The notes: a model not told the origin generated them from the sequence alone. Positions 54,028-63,123 are shown, numbered from the stretch's first letter. The stretch is 64,000 nucleotides of DNA from Rhizobium bangladeshense (GCF_001662075.1 NZ_LYPL01000001.1:248001-312000); one strand, 5' to 3'. Program-made: numbers and translations.

Positions 54028-54741
54028 TTATTCCGTGGCGGCACCGACGGTGTTGGCGCTGTCGTCTTTCGGACGGTCGCCTTCCGGCTGGGCGCCGGTT
54101 GCCATGTAGTAGATCGTCTCGGCGATATTGGTGGCGTGATCGCCGATGCGCTCGATGTTCTTGGCGCAGAAGAGAAGATGCGTGCAGCTCGTGATGTTGC
54201 GCGGATCTTCCATCATATAGGTCAAAAGTTCGCGGAACAGCGACGTGTACATCGCGTCGATCTCGTTGTCGCGCTCGCGGATGGCGGTCGCCTTGTCGGC
54301 GGCGCGCGTCGTATAGACGTCGAGCACTTCCTTGAGCTGGACGAGGGCCAGCTCGGAGAGGTGCTCGAGACCGCGGGCGAGCTTGCGCGGAACGCCGGTG
54401 CTCTGCACGGCGATGACGCGCTTGGCGGTGTTCTTGCCGAGGTCGCCGACGCGTTCGAGGTCGGCGGCGATGCGGATCGAACCCATGATTTCGCGGAGGT
54501 CCGCGGCCATCGGCTGGCGGCGGGCGATGGTGACGATCGCCTTGTCGCCGATTTCGCGCTCGGTGTGATCGAGGATCACATCGTCGGAAATGACCTTCTG
54601 CGCCAACGCCGTATCGCCGTTGACCAGCGCCCGGACGGATTCCGCGACCATCTGTTCGGCGAGGCCGCCCATTTCGGAAATCCGCCTGGAGAGGAACTTC
54701 AGATCATCATCATAGGCGGAATAGATATGTGTCGATGCCAT
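54028..54741 (-). CDS. phoU: Phosphate signalling complex protein PhoU
   Basis: This is a 237-residue all-helical protein with two PhoU repeats, each bearing metal-binding acidic clusters (SAYDDDLKFLSRRISEMGGL, then MTEREIGD-like TEREIGDKAIV and RDNEIDAMYTSLFREL). It joins PhoR and the Pst transporter, and keeps PhoR in phosphatase mode when phosphate is ample. It lies 43 bp downstream of pstB. The ATG at 54741 has GAGGATAAAGCCCC upstream. Confidence 0.95.
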   Translation of the reverse strand: MASTHIYSAYDDDLKFLSRRISEMGGLAEQMVAESVRALVNGDTALAQKVISDDVILDHTEREIGDKAIVTIARRQPMAADLREIMGSIRIAADLERVGDLGKNTAKRVIAVQSTGVPRKLARGLEHLSELALVQLKEVLDVYTTRAADKATAIRERDNEIDAMYTSLFRELLTYMMEDPRNITSCTHLLFCAKNIERIGDHATNIAETIYYMATGAQPEGDRPKDDSANTVGAATE

Positions 54742-54784
54742 GGGGCTTTATCCTCGAATAACGGAAAGCTTCGTGTCGCCAGGA

Positions 54785-55600
54785 TCAGCCGAAACGGCCC
54801 ATGATGTAGTCCTGGGTGCGCGGATCGTCCGGATTGGTGAACATCTTGTCGGTGTCGTTCTCCTCGACGAGATTGCCGAGGTGGAACATGGCGGTGCGCT
54901 GCGAGACGCGCGCGGCCTGCTGCATCGAGTGGGTGACGATGACGATCGTGTAGTTCTCGCGCAGCTCGTGGATCAGTTCCTCGACCTTGGCGGTGGCGAT
55001 CGGGTCAAGGGCCGAGCAGGGCTCGTCCATCAGGATGACTTCCGGGCTGACGGCGACGGCGCGGGCAATGCACAAACGCTGCTGCTGACCGCCGGAGAGG
55101 CCGGTGCCGGATTCATGCACGCGGTCCTTGACCTCGTTCCAGAGGCCGGCGCGCTGCAGGCTGCTCTCGACGATCTGGTCGAGATCGGCCTTCGACTTGG
55201 CGAGACCGTGGATGCGCGGGCCGTAGGAGACGTTTTCATAGATCGTCTTCGGGAACGGGTTCGGCTTCTGGAAAACCATGCCGACGCGGGCGCGAAGTTC
55301 GACGACGTCGATATCGGGATCATAGATATCGTCGCTGTCGAGCGTGATCTTGCCGGTGACCCGGCAGCCCTCGATCGTGTCGTTCATGCGGTTGAGGCTT
55401 CGCAGGAAGGTCGACTTGCCGCAGCCTGAAGGGCCGATCAGCGCGGTTACGGTGTTTTCGCGGATGTTCAGGTTCACATCGAAAAGCGCGCGCTTCTCGC
55501 CGTAGTATACGGAGACATCCTGTCCGATCATTTTATACGGGACGTTGCTCATCTTCTGATCCAGCGCCTTTTCAACTGCTGCTTCCGTCAACATGTTCAT
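54785..55600 (-). CDS. pstB: Phosphate ABC transporter ATP-binding protein PstB
   Basis: This is a 271-residue ABC ATPase. Walker [14 protein letters not shown]-loop [12 protein letters not shown], signature [14 protein letters not shown], Walker [14 protein letters not shown] and the switch His in [10 protein letters not shown] are all intact. It energises phosphate import with PstC and PstA. The sequence [21 protein letters not shown] is diagnostic of PstB. GGAGTTAAACATC precedes the ATG. It lies between pstA and phoU in the operon. Confidence 0.97.
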   Translation of the reverse strand: MNMLTEAAVEKALDQKMSNVPYKMIGQDVSVYYGEKRALFDVNLNIRENTVTALIGPSGCGKSTFLRSLNRMNDTIEGCRVTGKITLDSDDIYDPDIDVVELRARVGMVFQKPNPFPKTIYENVSYGPRIHGLAKSKADLDQIVESSLQRAGLWNEVKDRVHESGTGLSGGQQQRLCIARAVAVSPEVILMDEPCSALDPIATAKVEELIHELRENYTIVIVTHSMQQAARVSQRTAMFHLGNLVEENDTDKMFTNPDDPRTQDYIMGRFG

Positions 55601-55615
55601 GATGTTTAACTCCGT

Positions 55616-56935
55616 TTACCAGCGGCGCTCGAAGCGACGACGCAAGAGGATGGCGCCCATGTTCATGACGATCAGGAACAGGAGCAGGACGATGATGGCA
55701 CCCGAAGTACGCTCCACGAAGGCGCGTTCCGCCTCGTTTGCCCACATATAAACCTGCACGGGCAGCGCCGTCGAGGGATCGAGCGGCGTCGTCGGTGCAT
55801 TGGCGACGAAGGCGACCATGCCGATCAACAGCAGCGGCGCGGTTTCGCCGAGCGCATGCGCCAGGCCGATGATCGTGCCGGTGAGGATGCCGGGCATGGC
55901 AAGCGGCAGGACATGGTGGAACACCGTCTGCATCTTCGAGGCACCGAGGCCCAAGGCTGCGGCGCGGATCGAGGGCGGCACGGCGCGCAGGGCAGCGCGC
56001 GTCGCGATGATAATGGTCGGCAGGGTCATCAGCGTCAGCACCAGGCCGCCGACCAGCGAAGCCGAGCGCGGCAGACCGATAAAGTTGATGAAGACGGAAA
56101 GACCGAGCAGACCGTAGACGATCGACGGGACGGCGGCGAGGTTGTTGATGTTGACCTCGATCAGGTCCGTCAGCTTGTTCTTCGGCGCAAACTCCTCGAG
56201 GTAGATCGAGGCTGCCACACCGATCGGCAGAGACAGAACCAGCACGATCAGCATCAGATAGAGCGAGCCGATCAGGGCGACGCCGAGGCCGGCAGCCTCG
56301 GGACGGCTGGAATTGCCGTTGACGAAGAGGCCAGTGTTGAACTCTTTGGTCAGCGCGCCGTTCGCCTTCAGCTCGTTCATCCAGGCGACCTGCTTGTCGT
56401 TGACCTTGCGGTTCTTCTCGTCGACGGAAAGATCGATCTGACCCTTGTTGGCACTATCGACATTGGCATCGGCGAGCAGGGTGACGTTGACGGTCTTGCC
56501 GATCACCGAGGGATCGGCGACCACCAGGTCGCGCAGCTGGATCGGCGCACTCTTGGAGAGCATGGCCGTGGCGTCACGCACATCGGGACGGCTGGATGCA
56601 TTGATGTTCAGCTGCTTGACGATCGCATCGCGCAGCAGAACCGGATAATTGGCGGCGATCAGCACCGAAGGGTCGGTCGCACGCTTGTTGTCAGGGTCGA
56701 TCGTCTTCTCTGCGAATTCGATCGGCAGGGTGATCGACGTCTGCTGGAAGGCAGTGTAGCCCTTGCCGATCACCGTCCACAGCAGGATGAAAAGGAAGAT
56801 GAGGCCGAAAGCGATGGCAGCGATGCCATAGGCCTGGAACCGGCGCTCGGCGGCATAGCGGCGTTTGATGCCGATATCGCGGCGCGGCGGCGCCTTGGAA
56901 ATGGTTCCGGCGACGGGAGAAACAATATTCGTCAT
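55616..56935 (-). CDS. pstA: Phosphate ABC transporter permease PstA
   Basis: This is a 439-residue permease, long for PstA because of a non-membrane N-terminal part with the DUF3333-type region (residues 1-220, including one helix AIAFGLIFLFILLWTVIGKG and a periplasmic segment). The core permease has RSASLVGGLVLTLMTLPTIII and the conserved EAA loop AALGLGASKMQTVFHHVLP, then GILTGTIIGLAHALGETAPLL. The extension is common in Rhizobiales. It forms the pore with PstC. Its start overlaps the pstC stop by 4 bp (ATGA); GGAGCAGTACGA precedes it. Confidence 0.95.
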   Translation of the reverse strand: MTNIVSPVAGTISKAPPRRDIGIKRRYAAERRFQAYGIAAIAFGLIFLFILLWTVIGKGYTAFQQTSITLPIEFAEKTIDPDNKRATDPSVLIAANYPVLLRDAIVKQLNINASSRPDVRDATAMLSKSAPIQLRDLVVADPSVIGKTVNVTLLADANVDSANKGQIDLSVDEKNRKVNDKQVAWMNELKANGALTKEFNTGLFVNGNSSRPEAAGLGVALIGSLYLMLIVLVLSLPIGVAASIYLEEFAPKNKLTDLIEVNINNLAAVPSIVYGLLGLSVFINFIGLPRSASLVGGLVLTLMTLPTIIIATRAALRAVPPSIRAAALGLGASKMQTVFHHVLPLAMPGILTGTIIGLAHALGETAPLLLIGMVAFVANAPTTPLDPSTALPVQVYMWANEAERAFVERTSGAIIVLLLFLIVMNMGAILLRRRFERRW

Positions 56936-58413
56936 TCGTACTGCTCCCGGTATTTGCGCACGATGTAGAGCGCATAGATGTTGAGGCAAAGCGTGATGCA
57001 GAACAGCGTGATGCCAAGGGCGAAGGCAACCAGTGTCTGAGGCGAGGTGAACTCAAGGTCGCCGGTCAGCTGATTGACGATCTTCACGGTGACCGTCGTC
57101 ATCGGCTCGAAGGGATTGATCTGGATGCGGGCGGCGACACCGGCGGCCAGCACGACGATCATGGTTTCGCCGATGGCGCGCGAGGCGGTCATCAGCAACG
57201 CCCCGACGATACCGGGGAGAGCCGCCGGCAGGACAACCTTCTTGATGGTTTCGGAGCGCGTGGCGCCGAGACCGAGCGAACCGTCACGCAGGGCCCGCGG
57301 CACGGCGGTGATGATGTCGTCCGACAGCGAGGAAACGTAGGGGATCAGCATGATGCCCATGACGATACCGGCTGTCAGCACGCTCTGCGCCTGGATGAAG
57401 TTCGAATAGTTGCCGGAGAGCAGGCCGCTGATCTGAGCGGAGAAATCGCGCAGGAACGGGCCGACGGTGACGAGGGCGAAGAAGCCGTAGACGATCGTCG
57501 GAATGCCGGCGAGCACTTCGAGAAGCGGCTTGGCGATGCCCCGCAGCTTCGGCGAGGCATATTCGGCCATGTAGATGGCGGCGAAAAGGCCGACCGGCAC
57601 GGCAACGAGCATGGCGACCAAGCCGATATAAAGCGTGCCCAGCAAAAGCGGGATCAGGCCGAACTGGCCGAAGGACGAGCTGCCGGCGCCCGCAAAGCGC
57701 GGATCCCAGACGGTGCCGAAGAAGAACTCGTTGGCGGGAACGACCGCAAAGAAGCGCGCGGCTTCGGACAGCATGGACAGCACGATGCCCACCGTCGTCA
57801 GGATGGCGATCGAAGAGGCGAGCAGCAGCCCCCAGAGCATGACACGCTCGACGCGGTTGCGGGCGCGGAAACGCGGCGCGATTGCGCGCAGCGCATAGAA
57901 AGCGCCGGCAACTGCGAGAGCAAAGACCACCGCCGTCATGGCCAGCCGGCTCGTCATGCTCAGCGAATTGAGCGTCTTTGCGGCTTCGACCATGTAAGGC
58001 TGCGGCTGGCCGGCGAGCGGCACGCCCTTTTCACTGAGCTTGGCCTGCAGCGCCGCCGGGTCGGTGGAGACTGCCGCTACCTCGTCGGGAGTGAGCATCG
58101 TCAGGCCGCGCGCAACCGTCGCTACCATCGAGTAGCTCAGATCCTGCTCGACCGAAGCTTGCGCCTTGACGTCGGCAGGGAAGGCATCGCGAACCGAGGA
58201 CTGGACAATGCCTGGGCTGACGGAGAGCCAGACGCAGAGGACGATGAGGGCAGGAAGAACAGCCCAGATCGCCGCATAGGCGCCGTAATAGGCCGGCCGT
58301 GAATGCAATGCGGAGGACCTGCCTCCGGCAAGTGCTGCGGCACGGCTGCGCGCGACCAGATAGGCGGCGGCGCCGATCACCACAAGGCACAAAAGTATGA
58401 CGGATGTGCTCAT
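56932..58413 (-). CDS. pstC: Phosphate ABC transporter permease PstC
   Basis: This is a 493-residue permease with a long N-terminal region (about 230 residues) before the core, as seen in alphaproteobacteria. Core motifs are LLGTLYIGLVAMLVAVPVGL, KPLLEVLAGIPTIVYGFFAL and the EAA loop GSLGLGATRSETIKKVVLPA, then IVGALLMTASRAIGETMIVV. It forms the phosphate channel with PstA. It follows pstS after a 165-bp gap that holds two overlapping hairpins, so its level may be set below that of pstS. Confidence 0.94.
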   Translation of the reverse strand: MSTSVILLCLVVIGAAAYLVARSRAAALAGGRSSALHSRPAYYGAYAAIWAVLPALIVLCVWLSVSPGIVQSSVRDAFPADVKAQASVEQDLSYSMVATVARGLTMLTPDEVAAVSTDPAALQAKLSEKGVPLAGQPQPYMVEAAKTLNSLSMTSRLAMTAVVFALAVAGAFYALRAIAPRFRARNRVERVMLWGLLLASSIAILTTVGIVLSMLSEAARFFAVVPANEFFFGTVWDPRFAGAGSSSFGQFGLIPLLLGTLYIGLVAMLVAVPVGLFAAIYMAEYASPKLRGIAKPLLEVLAGIPTIVYGFFALVTVGPFLRDFSAQISGLLSGNYSNFIQAQSVLTAGIVMGIMLIPYVSSLSDDIITAVPRALRDGSLGLGATRSETIKKVVLPAALPGIVGALLMTASRAIGETMIVVLAAGVAARIQINPFEPMTTVTVKIVNQLTGDLEFTSPQTLVAFALGITLFCITLCLNIYALYIVRKYREQYE

Positions 58414-58509
58414 TCGTTACGTCCCCAGGCCCGAAGCCCCCAAAAAGCCCGGCGGCTGCATCAGCCTGCCTTCAGCTTCCAATCATTGGAGAAGGAAAAC
58501 CCTGCAGCG

Positions 58510-58571
58510 AAAAAGCCGGCACGCAGGGGCATAAAGCAATGCCGGCGCGGGCTTAGAAGCACCGCGCCGGC
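58510..58571 (-). promoter_or_regulatory. Overlapping hairpins between pstS and pstC
   Basis: On the minus strand, hairpin 1 is GCCGGCGCGG / CCGCGCCGGC (58541-58571). Hairpin 2 uses the GCCGGCA end of hairpin 1 with TGCCGGC (58515-58546) and is followed by TTTTT (58510-58514). They share bases, so only one can form at a time. Hairpin 2 looks like a partial terminator. Confidence 0.6.
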
Positions 58572-58578
58572 AAAGTCA

Positions 58579-59613
58579 TTACATGGCCTTACCAGCTTCG
58601 ACGTCCTTGCGGATCGCTTCGCGCTCGGCATCCGGAGCGGCAACGAGGCCGTATTCAGCCAGCGGGCCGTCAGGGCCGATCATCTGGTCGGATACGAAGA
58701 AGTTGACGTATTCCTTCAGGCCCGGAACAGCGCCGAGATGTGCCTTCTTGACGTAGAAGAACAGCGGGCGGGAAACCGGATAGGTGCCGTTGGCGATCGT
58801 TTCGGTGGACGGAACGACACCGTTCACAGTGGCGACCTTCAGCTTGTCGGCATTGTTTTCGTAGAAGGAAAGGCCAAATACGCCGACCGCGGTCTTGTTG
58901 GCAGCGATGCGAGACAGCGTTTCGGTGTAGTCACCGTCGATGTCGACTGCAGCGCCGTCCTTACGGACTGCGACACAGGCCTTGCCCTGAGCGGCCTTGT
59001 CCGAAACGGCGGCTTTGATGACTTCTGCAGCGCCCGATGCTTCGCAGCCAGCTGCCAAGACCTTTTCCTCGAAGACTTCGCGGGTCCCGTGCTTTTCGCC
59101 CGGGATATAGGCGGCGATATCAACAGCCGGGAGCTTCGGGTTGACTTCCGACCACTTCTTGTAGGGGTTGGCGACGAGCTTCCCGTCGACGACGACCTGG
59201 GCGGCGAGGGCCTTGTAGATGTCGGCCGGAACGTAAGCGACATCGGGGTTGCCGGCATCGGTCGCGAAAACGATGCCGTCATAACCGATCTTGACTTCCT
59301 GGACATCCGTCACGCCGGCAGCCTTGCAGGCTTCGACCTCGCTTTTCTTAATGGCGCGAGATGAGTTAGCGATGTCGATGGTGTTTTCGCCGACGCCCTT
59401 GCAGAATTCCTTGAGGCCGGCGCTGGAGCCGCCGGATTCGACGATTGGCGTCTTGAAATTGGTGAAGGTCTCGCCGAAGGACTCGGCAACGATCTTGGCG
59501 TAAGGCAGGACGGTGGACGAACCAGCAACCTGAATCTGATCGCGGGCGACGGCAGCGCCAGCGAAAGCAGCAGTTGCAGCGAGCGCGGCAACGGTGAGCT
59601 TGAAGGTGTTCAT
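58579..59613 (-). CDS. pstS: Phosphate-binding protein PstS
   Basis: This is a 344-residue periplasmic phosphate-binding protein. The signal peptide is NTFKLTVAALAATAAFAGAA. Mature motifs are VAGSSTVLPYAKIVAE, PIVESGGSSAGLKEFC and VGENTIDIANSSRAI, which form the phosphate pocket, then IGYDGIVFATDAGN and ANGTYPVSRPLFFYV. It delivers phosphate to PstCAB. The ATG at 59613 has GGGAGATTCAA upstream; the longer frame adds a non-signal N-terminus. A triple Pho-box-like site lies 108-136 bp upstream. In related rhizobia phoR is adjacent; here about 1 kb of inserted sequence separates them. Confidence 0.95.
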   Translation of the reverse strand: MNTFKLTVAALAATAAFAGAAVARDQIQVAGSSTVLPYAKIVAESFGETFTNFKTPIVESGGSSAGLKEFCKGVGENTIDIANSSRAIKKSEVEACKAAGVTDVQEVKIGYDGIVFATDAGNPDVAYVPADIYKALAAQVVVDGKLVANPYKKWSEVNPKLPAVDIAAYIPGEKHGTREVFEEKVLAAGCEASGAAEVIKAAVSDKAAQGKACVAVRKDGAAVDIDGDYTETLSRIAANKTAVGVFGLSFYENNADKLKVATVNGVVPSTETIANGTYPVSRPLFFYVKKAHLGAVPGLKEYVNFFVSDQMIGPDGPLAEYGLVAAPDAEREAIRKDVEAGKAM

Positions 59614-59720
59614 TTGAATCTCCCGGGCATTGGGCTTGTGTGATGCGGCCTGTAGAGAGGCCCTCGCATTGCCGTTTTTCATCGGCGGGACTCTCTTAGC
59701 GCTGTAAGCACCGTCCTTTT

Positions 59721-59749
59721 ATGTCAAATCGGTGAAACATTTATGACAG
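59721..59749 (-). promoter_or_regulatory. Pho box upstream of pstS
   Basis: On the minus strand three 7-bp units occur at 11-bp spacing: CTGTCAT (59743-59749), GTTTCAC (59732-59738) and TTGACAT (59721-59727). The consensus unit is CTGTCAT. The first pair is the classical PhoB dimer site; the third unit allows a second dimer. It fits PhoB activation of pstSCAB-phoU-phoB. Confidence 0.75.
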
Positions 59750-59932
59750 TTTAAGATGCTGATTTATAATGATAAATTTTATGGATCCCGCCTGAACGTG
59801 TCGACGGTTGGCAAAGTTTGGATAGCCGCTCGACCCTGCATTGCAAGTTTATCGCACGTGGCCCGGCGGTTGCGGAAAAGTATCCTGGCCCTTCCTGCTT
59901 GCATTCTTTCATTCAGGTCCGCCCGTGGGATC

Positions 59933-60075
59933 TGCCCCTCATCCGCCTGCCGGCACCTTCTCCCCGTTTTGACGGGAGAAGGGATATACCGCAACTTCTC
60001 CGTCCCACCCAAAACTCTCGACAGGGCACGTCCCCTCTCCCCGTCATTACGGGGAGAGGGTTAGGGTGAGGGGCA
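59933..60075. repeat. TGCCCCTCA element, left copy
   Basis: This is a 143-bp unit with perfect 9-bp terminal inverted repeats, TGCCCCTCA (59933-59941) and TGAGGGGCA (60067-60075). Inside are two smaller palindromes, CTTCTCCCC / GGGAGAAG and CTCTCCCCG / CGGGGAGAG. The same unit recurs at 60517-60656 in the same orientation. Confidence 0.75.
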
Positions 60076-60094
60076 ATCGCACGGCACGCCATCG

Positions 60095-60492
60095 TTATTC
60101 ACGCACGGCTGGAAAGAACCGCAAATCCATTACCTCGACGCGTTCGACCAGCCGCCCGTCGCAGATCGCAACGATCGTCTCCAGCACGGATGGCAGCTCG
60201 CTCAGCACATCTACATTCCAGAAACGAACCACCGACCAGCCATTGCCAGTCATGTAGGCACCCGGATTCCATCCCGTCGGTTGTCAGCATGCTGGCTGCC
60301 GTCGATCTCGACGACAAGCCGCAATTCACGACAGGCGAAGTCTGCAAAATAAGGACCGATCGGCAATTGCCGGACGAACTTGTTTCCGTTGAGGCGCCGG
60401 TCGCGCAGTTCCTTCCATAATTTGTCCTCTGCGTCGTTGTCCGATTGGCGCAGGGTTCGCGCTCGGGGCGGTGGTTTTGGGCTTGGGGCCTC
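60095..60492 (-). pseudogene. Frameshifted DUF559 endonuclease-like gene
   Basis: Two adjacent minus-strand frames together encode a DUF559/Vsr-like protein. The first frame reads RARTLRQSDNDAEDKLWKEL, then RDRRLNGNKFVRQLPIGPYF and ADFACRELRLVVEIDGSQHA, and stops at 60250. The second frame continues with MTGNGWSVVRFWNVDVLSEL and ends at the stop at 60095. The nuclease core (E or D in VVEIDGSQH, then the WNVDVL turn) is recognisable, but the break between GIRVP and MTGNGW means that no full protein is made. An upstream start is also unclear because a TGA precedes the first frame at 60493. It lies between pstS and phoR and is flanked by two direct repeats. Confidence 0.75.
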
Positions 60493-60516
60493 TCATTGAC
60501 GTTTTTCCTTGTGACT

Positions 60517-60656
60517 TGCCCCTCATCTGGCTGCCGCCACCTTCTCCCCGTAAACGGGGCGAAGGGGATATGCCGCAACCTCTCGGCTCCCCGCGAGCCT
60601 CTCGCATGGCACGTCCCCTCGCCCCGTTTACGGGGAGAGGGTTAGGGTGAGGGGCA
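60517..60656. repeat. TGCCCCTCA element, right copy
   Basis: This is a 140-bp unit with perfect terminal repeats TGCCCCTCA (60517-60525) and TGAGGGGCA (60648-60656). It is the same orientation and order as the copy at 59933-60075. Similarity appears to run about 18 bp further on the right side (CACGG-ACGC-ATCG). Confidence 0.75.
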
Positions 60657-60700
60657 GTATACACGGTACGCATCGCTAATCGCTCGCGTCGCGTACCACG

Positions 60701-61954
60701 CTAGAACCGCACGGTAAAATCGGTGCCCTTGCCGACTTCGGACTTGACGATCAGCCGGGCGCGGTGGCGGGTGAGGATGTGTTTGACGATGGCCAGGCCG
60801 AGGCCGGTGCCTTTTTTCGAGCGGCTGTCCTCGATGCTGACGCGGTAGAAGCGTTCCGTCAGACGCGGCACGTGCTCGGCCGGGATGCCCGGCCCCTTGT
60901 CGATGATGCTGACCTCGACAGGCCCGCCGGCGCCATTCTTCAGCCGGACGTCGACGACCTTGCCTTCCTGGCCGTATTTGCAGGCATTTTCCATCAGGTT
61001 TTCGAAGACCTGGACGAGCTCGTCGCGGTCTCCCAGCACCTCGACCTTGCCGTCGGGCAGATGCAGGTTGATGTCGACGCCGACGTCTCTCGCCAGCGGC
61101 ACCAGTGAGTCGCGGACATGGCCGAGCAGCGGCACCAGATCGACCTTCTCATCCGGGGCGATATGCGATTTCAGTTCAAGCCGCGAGAGCGACAAGAGGT
61201 CGTCGACCAGCCGGCTCATGCGTGTCGTCTGATCGAACATGATGCCCAGGAACTGCGCCTGCGCCTTCTGATCGTTCTTCGCCGGCCCCTGAATGGTCTC
61301 GATGAAGCCGCGCAGCGAGGCGAGCGGCGTGCGCAGTTCGTGGCTGGCATTGGCGACGAAATCCGAGCGCATGCGGTCGATACGGCGAACCTCCGATATA
61401 TCGCGGAAGGAGAGGATGAAAAACCGCTCACGCTGGCCGCCGGCCTGGAATTCGACAGGCGCGCTGCGGACGATATAGACGCGCTCGGACGGCAGCCGCT
61501 CGGCATGCTCGATCTGGTTCGGCGCATTGGTGGCGATGGTTTCGCGCACCATGTCGAGCACGCCGGGGGAGCGCAGCCGGGCCGATATATGGGCGCCGAG
61601 CGTCACCTCGCCGAAGGCCTTTTCGGCGGCGCGGTTCTGGAAGAGCACCGAGGCATCGTCCGATAGCACCATGACGGGAATATCGAGGCCGGCAAGCGTG
61701 GCGGAAATGTCGGGCAGACGGCTCGGCGGCGCTTCCGGCTCCGGCTCCACCGGCTCGGCCGGCTCCGCCTTGAGGACCGGCGCCTCGTTGAACAGCGCGG
61801 TCAAGATCATGACGAGCAGGAGCACGAGCACGACCCACTTGTTCATGCCGGCGGCAAGAGCAACCAAGGCGCTGAGGATGGCCGCAAGCAGCACCGGCCG
61901 TTCGCGGCGGATGCGCGCCAACAGGCTTTTCTTCCACGGGATTTCGTCTGGCAA
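60701..61954 (-). CDS. phoR: Phosphate regulon sensor histidine kinase PhoR
   Basis: This is a 417-residue kinase. Two short membrane helices near the N-terminus (PVLLAAILSALVALAAGMNK, WVVLVLLLVMILTALF) precede a charged linker and a PAS region (LDIPVMVLSDDASVLFQNRA). HisKA carries the phospho-His in ASHELRTPLASLRGF. The ATPase part has the N box FENLMENACKYG, G1 IIDKGPGIP and G2 GTGLGLAIVKHI. It phosphorylates PhoB when phosphate falls. No large periplasmic domain is seen, as usual for PhoR, which senses through Pst and PhoU. The start is TTG at 61954 with GCGAGGCCCAC upstream. The pst operon begins 1.1 kb downstream, after the DUF559 insertion. Confidence 0.93.
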   Translation of the reverse strand: MPDEIPWKKSLLARIRRERPVLLAAILSALVALAAGMNKWVVLVLLLVMILTALFNEAPVLKAEPAEPVEPEPEAPPSRLPDISATLAGLDIPVMVLSDDASVLFQNRAAEKAFGEVTLGAHISARLRSPGVLDMVRETIATNAPNQIEHAERLPSERVYIVRSAPVEFQAGGQRERFFILSFRDISEVRRIDRMRSDFVANASHELRTPLASLRGFIETIQGPAKNDQKAQAQFLGIMFDQTTRMSRLVDDLLSLSRLELKSHIAPDEKVDLVPLLGHVRDSLVPLARDVGVDINLHLPDGKVEVLGDRDELVQVFENLMENACKYGQEGKVVDVRLKNGAGGPVEVSIIDKGPGIPAEHVPRLTERFYRVSIEDSRSKKGTGLGLAIVKHILTRHRARLIVKSEVGKGTDFTVRF

Positions 61955-62166
61955 GTGGGCCTCGCGGCATCGATTCGTTTTTCTTTATATTGGAACTCTG
62001 CCTGATAGCGGCAATTCATGACAGAAGTTTTCGGGTGGCGCCGCTGAAACGAAAGGCCTCAGCGCAAGCTTGAGAAAAAATCACGGGCCGCCAGCGAAAG
62101 ATTTGATTTTCAATGGCAAATATGTTCGCCTGCGGGGAGCACAAACCATCAGCGCAGGAGGAGCAC

Positions 62167-63048
62167 ATGGGCGGGGATGTCGAAAGCAGGGCCGTGGAGC
62201 TCACTATCCGCGGCAAGAAACGCATCTTCGACGTCGACGACCCGGTCCTGCCGGACTGGGTGGAGGAACAGGCGCTGGAATCCGGCGAATTTCCCTACAA
62301 GAAGAAGCTCAACGAGGAGGATTATCTGGAGCAGCTCGAAAAGCTGCAGGTGGAACTCGTCAAGATGCAGTTCTGGCTGCAGGCATCAGGCAAGCGGGTG
62401 ATGGCGCTGTTCGAGGGGCGGGACGCGGCCGGCAAGGGCGGCGCGATCTCGGCCTCCTCGGCGCATATGAACCCCCGCCTTGCCCGCGTGGTCGCCCTCG
62501 CCAAGCCGACCGAACGCGAGCAGGGACAATGGTACTTCCAGCGTTATGTCGCGCAGTTCCCGACATCAGGCGAATTCGTGCTGTTCGACCGCTCCTGGTA
62601 CAACCGCGCCGGCGTCGAGCCGGTCATGGGTTTCTGCACGCCGCAGCAATATGAAGGCTTCCTCAAACAGGCGCCGCAGCTTGAAAAGATCATCGCCCAT
62701 GAGGGCATCTTCCTGTTCAAATTCTACCTCGATATCGGCCGGGAGATGCAGCTCAAGCGCTTCCACGATCGCAGGCACGATCCTCTGAAGGTTTGGAAGC
62801 TGTCGTCGATGGACATCGCGGCGCTGACGAAATGGGGCGAATACAGCGAAAAGCGCGACCGGATGCTGGAGGAAACCCATACGGATTTCGCGCCATGGAC
62901 CGTCATCCGCGCCAATGACAAGCGGCGTGCGCGTCTGCAGCTCATCCGTCACATGCTGAACAGGATGGACTATGAGGGCAAGGACAAGGCGGCGATCGGC
63001 GAGGTCGACGAAGAGATCATCGGCTCCGGCCCCGGCTTCCTGAAATAG
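62167..63048 (+). CDS. ppk2: Polyphosphate kinase 2 (PPK2 family)
   Basis: This is a 293-residue PPK2 protein. The P-loop [11 protein letters not shown] is near residue 97, the Walker B-like [12 protein letters not shown] near residue 155, and the lid region [21 protein letters not shown] near 214. PPK2 enzymes move phosphate between polyphosphate and nucleotides, in either direction. The start is ATG at 62167 with GGAGGAGCAC upstream; the longer frame adds unsupported residues. It is divergent from phoR, which links phosphate storage to the pho locus. A strong ACAGCGCC hairpin follows. Confidence 0.93.
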   Translation: MGGDVESRAVELTIRGKKRIFDVDDPVLPDWVEEQALESGEFPYKKKLNEEDYLEQLEKLQVELVKMQFWLQASGKRVMALFEGRDAAGKGGAISASSAHMNPRLARVVALAKPTEREQGQWYFQRYVAQFPTSGEFVLFDRSWYNRAGVEPVMGFCTPQQYEGFLKQAPQLEKIIAHEGIFLFKFYLDIGREMQLKRFHDRRHDPLKVWKLSSMDIAALTKWGEYSEKRDRMLEETHTDFAPWTVIRANDKRRARLQLIRHMLNRMDYEGKDKAAIGEVDEEIIGSGPGFLK

Positions 63049-63079
63049 ACCGTCTGCCACCCGGCTGCATAATTGGCGG

Positions 63080-63113
63080 ACAGCGCCGCGTGTCTTTTCA
63101 AGCGCGGCGCTGT
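63080..63113 (+). terminator. ppk2 terminator (ACAGCGCCGCG hairpin)
   Basis: ACAGCGCCGCG and CGCGGCGCTGT form a long stem around TGTCTTTTCAAG, 31 bp after the ppk2 stop. It is related to the hairpin behind the cold-shock gene at 4302. There is no T run after it. Confidence 0.65.
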
Positions 63114-63123
63114 AGGAAGCCGG

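Noticed and set aside
60190..60420. Plus-strand 76-residue frame in the pho gap
   Set aside because: It is antisense to the DUF559 remnant, which has recognisable protein similarity on the other strand.
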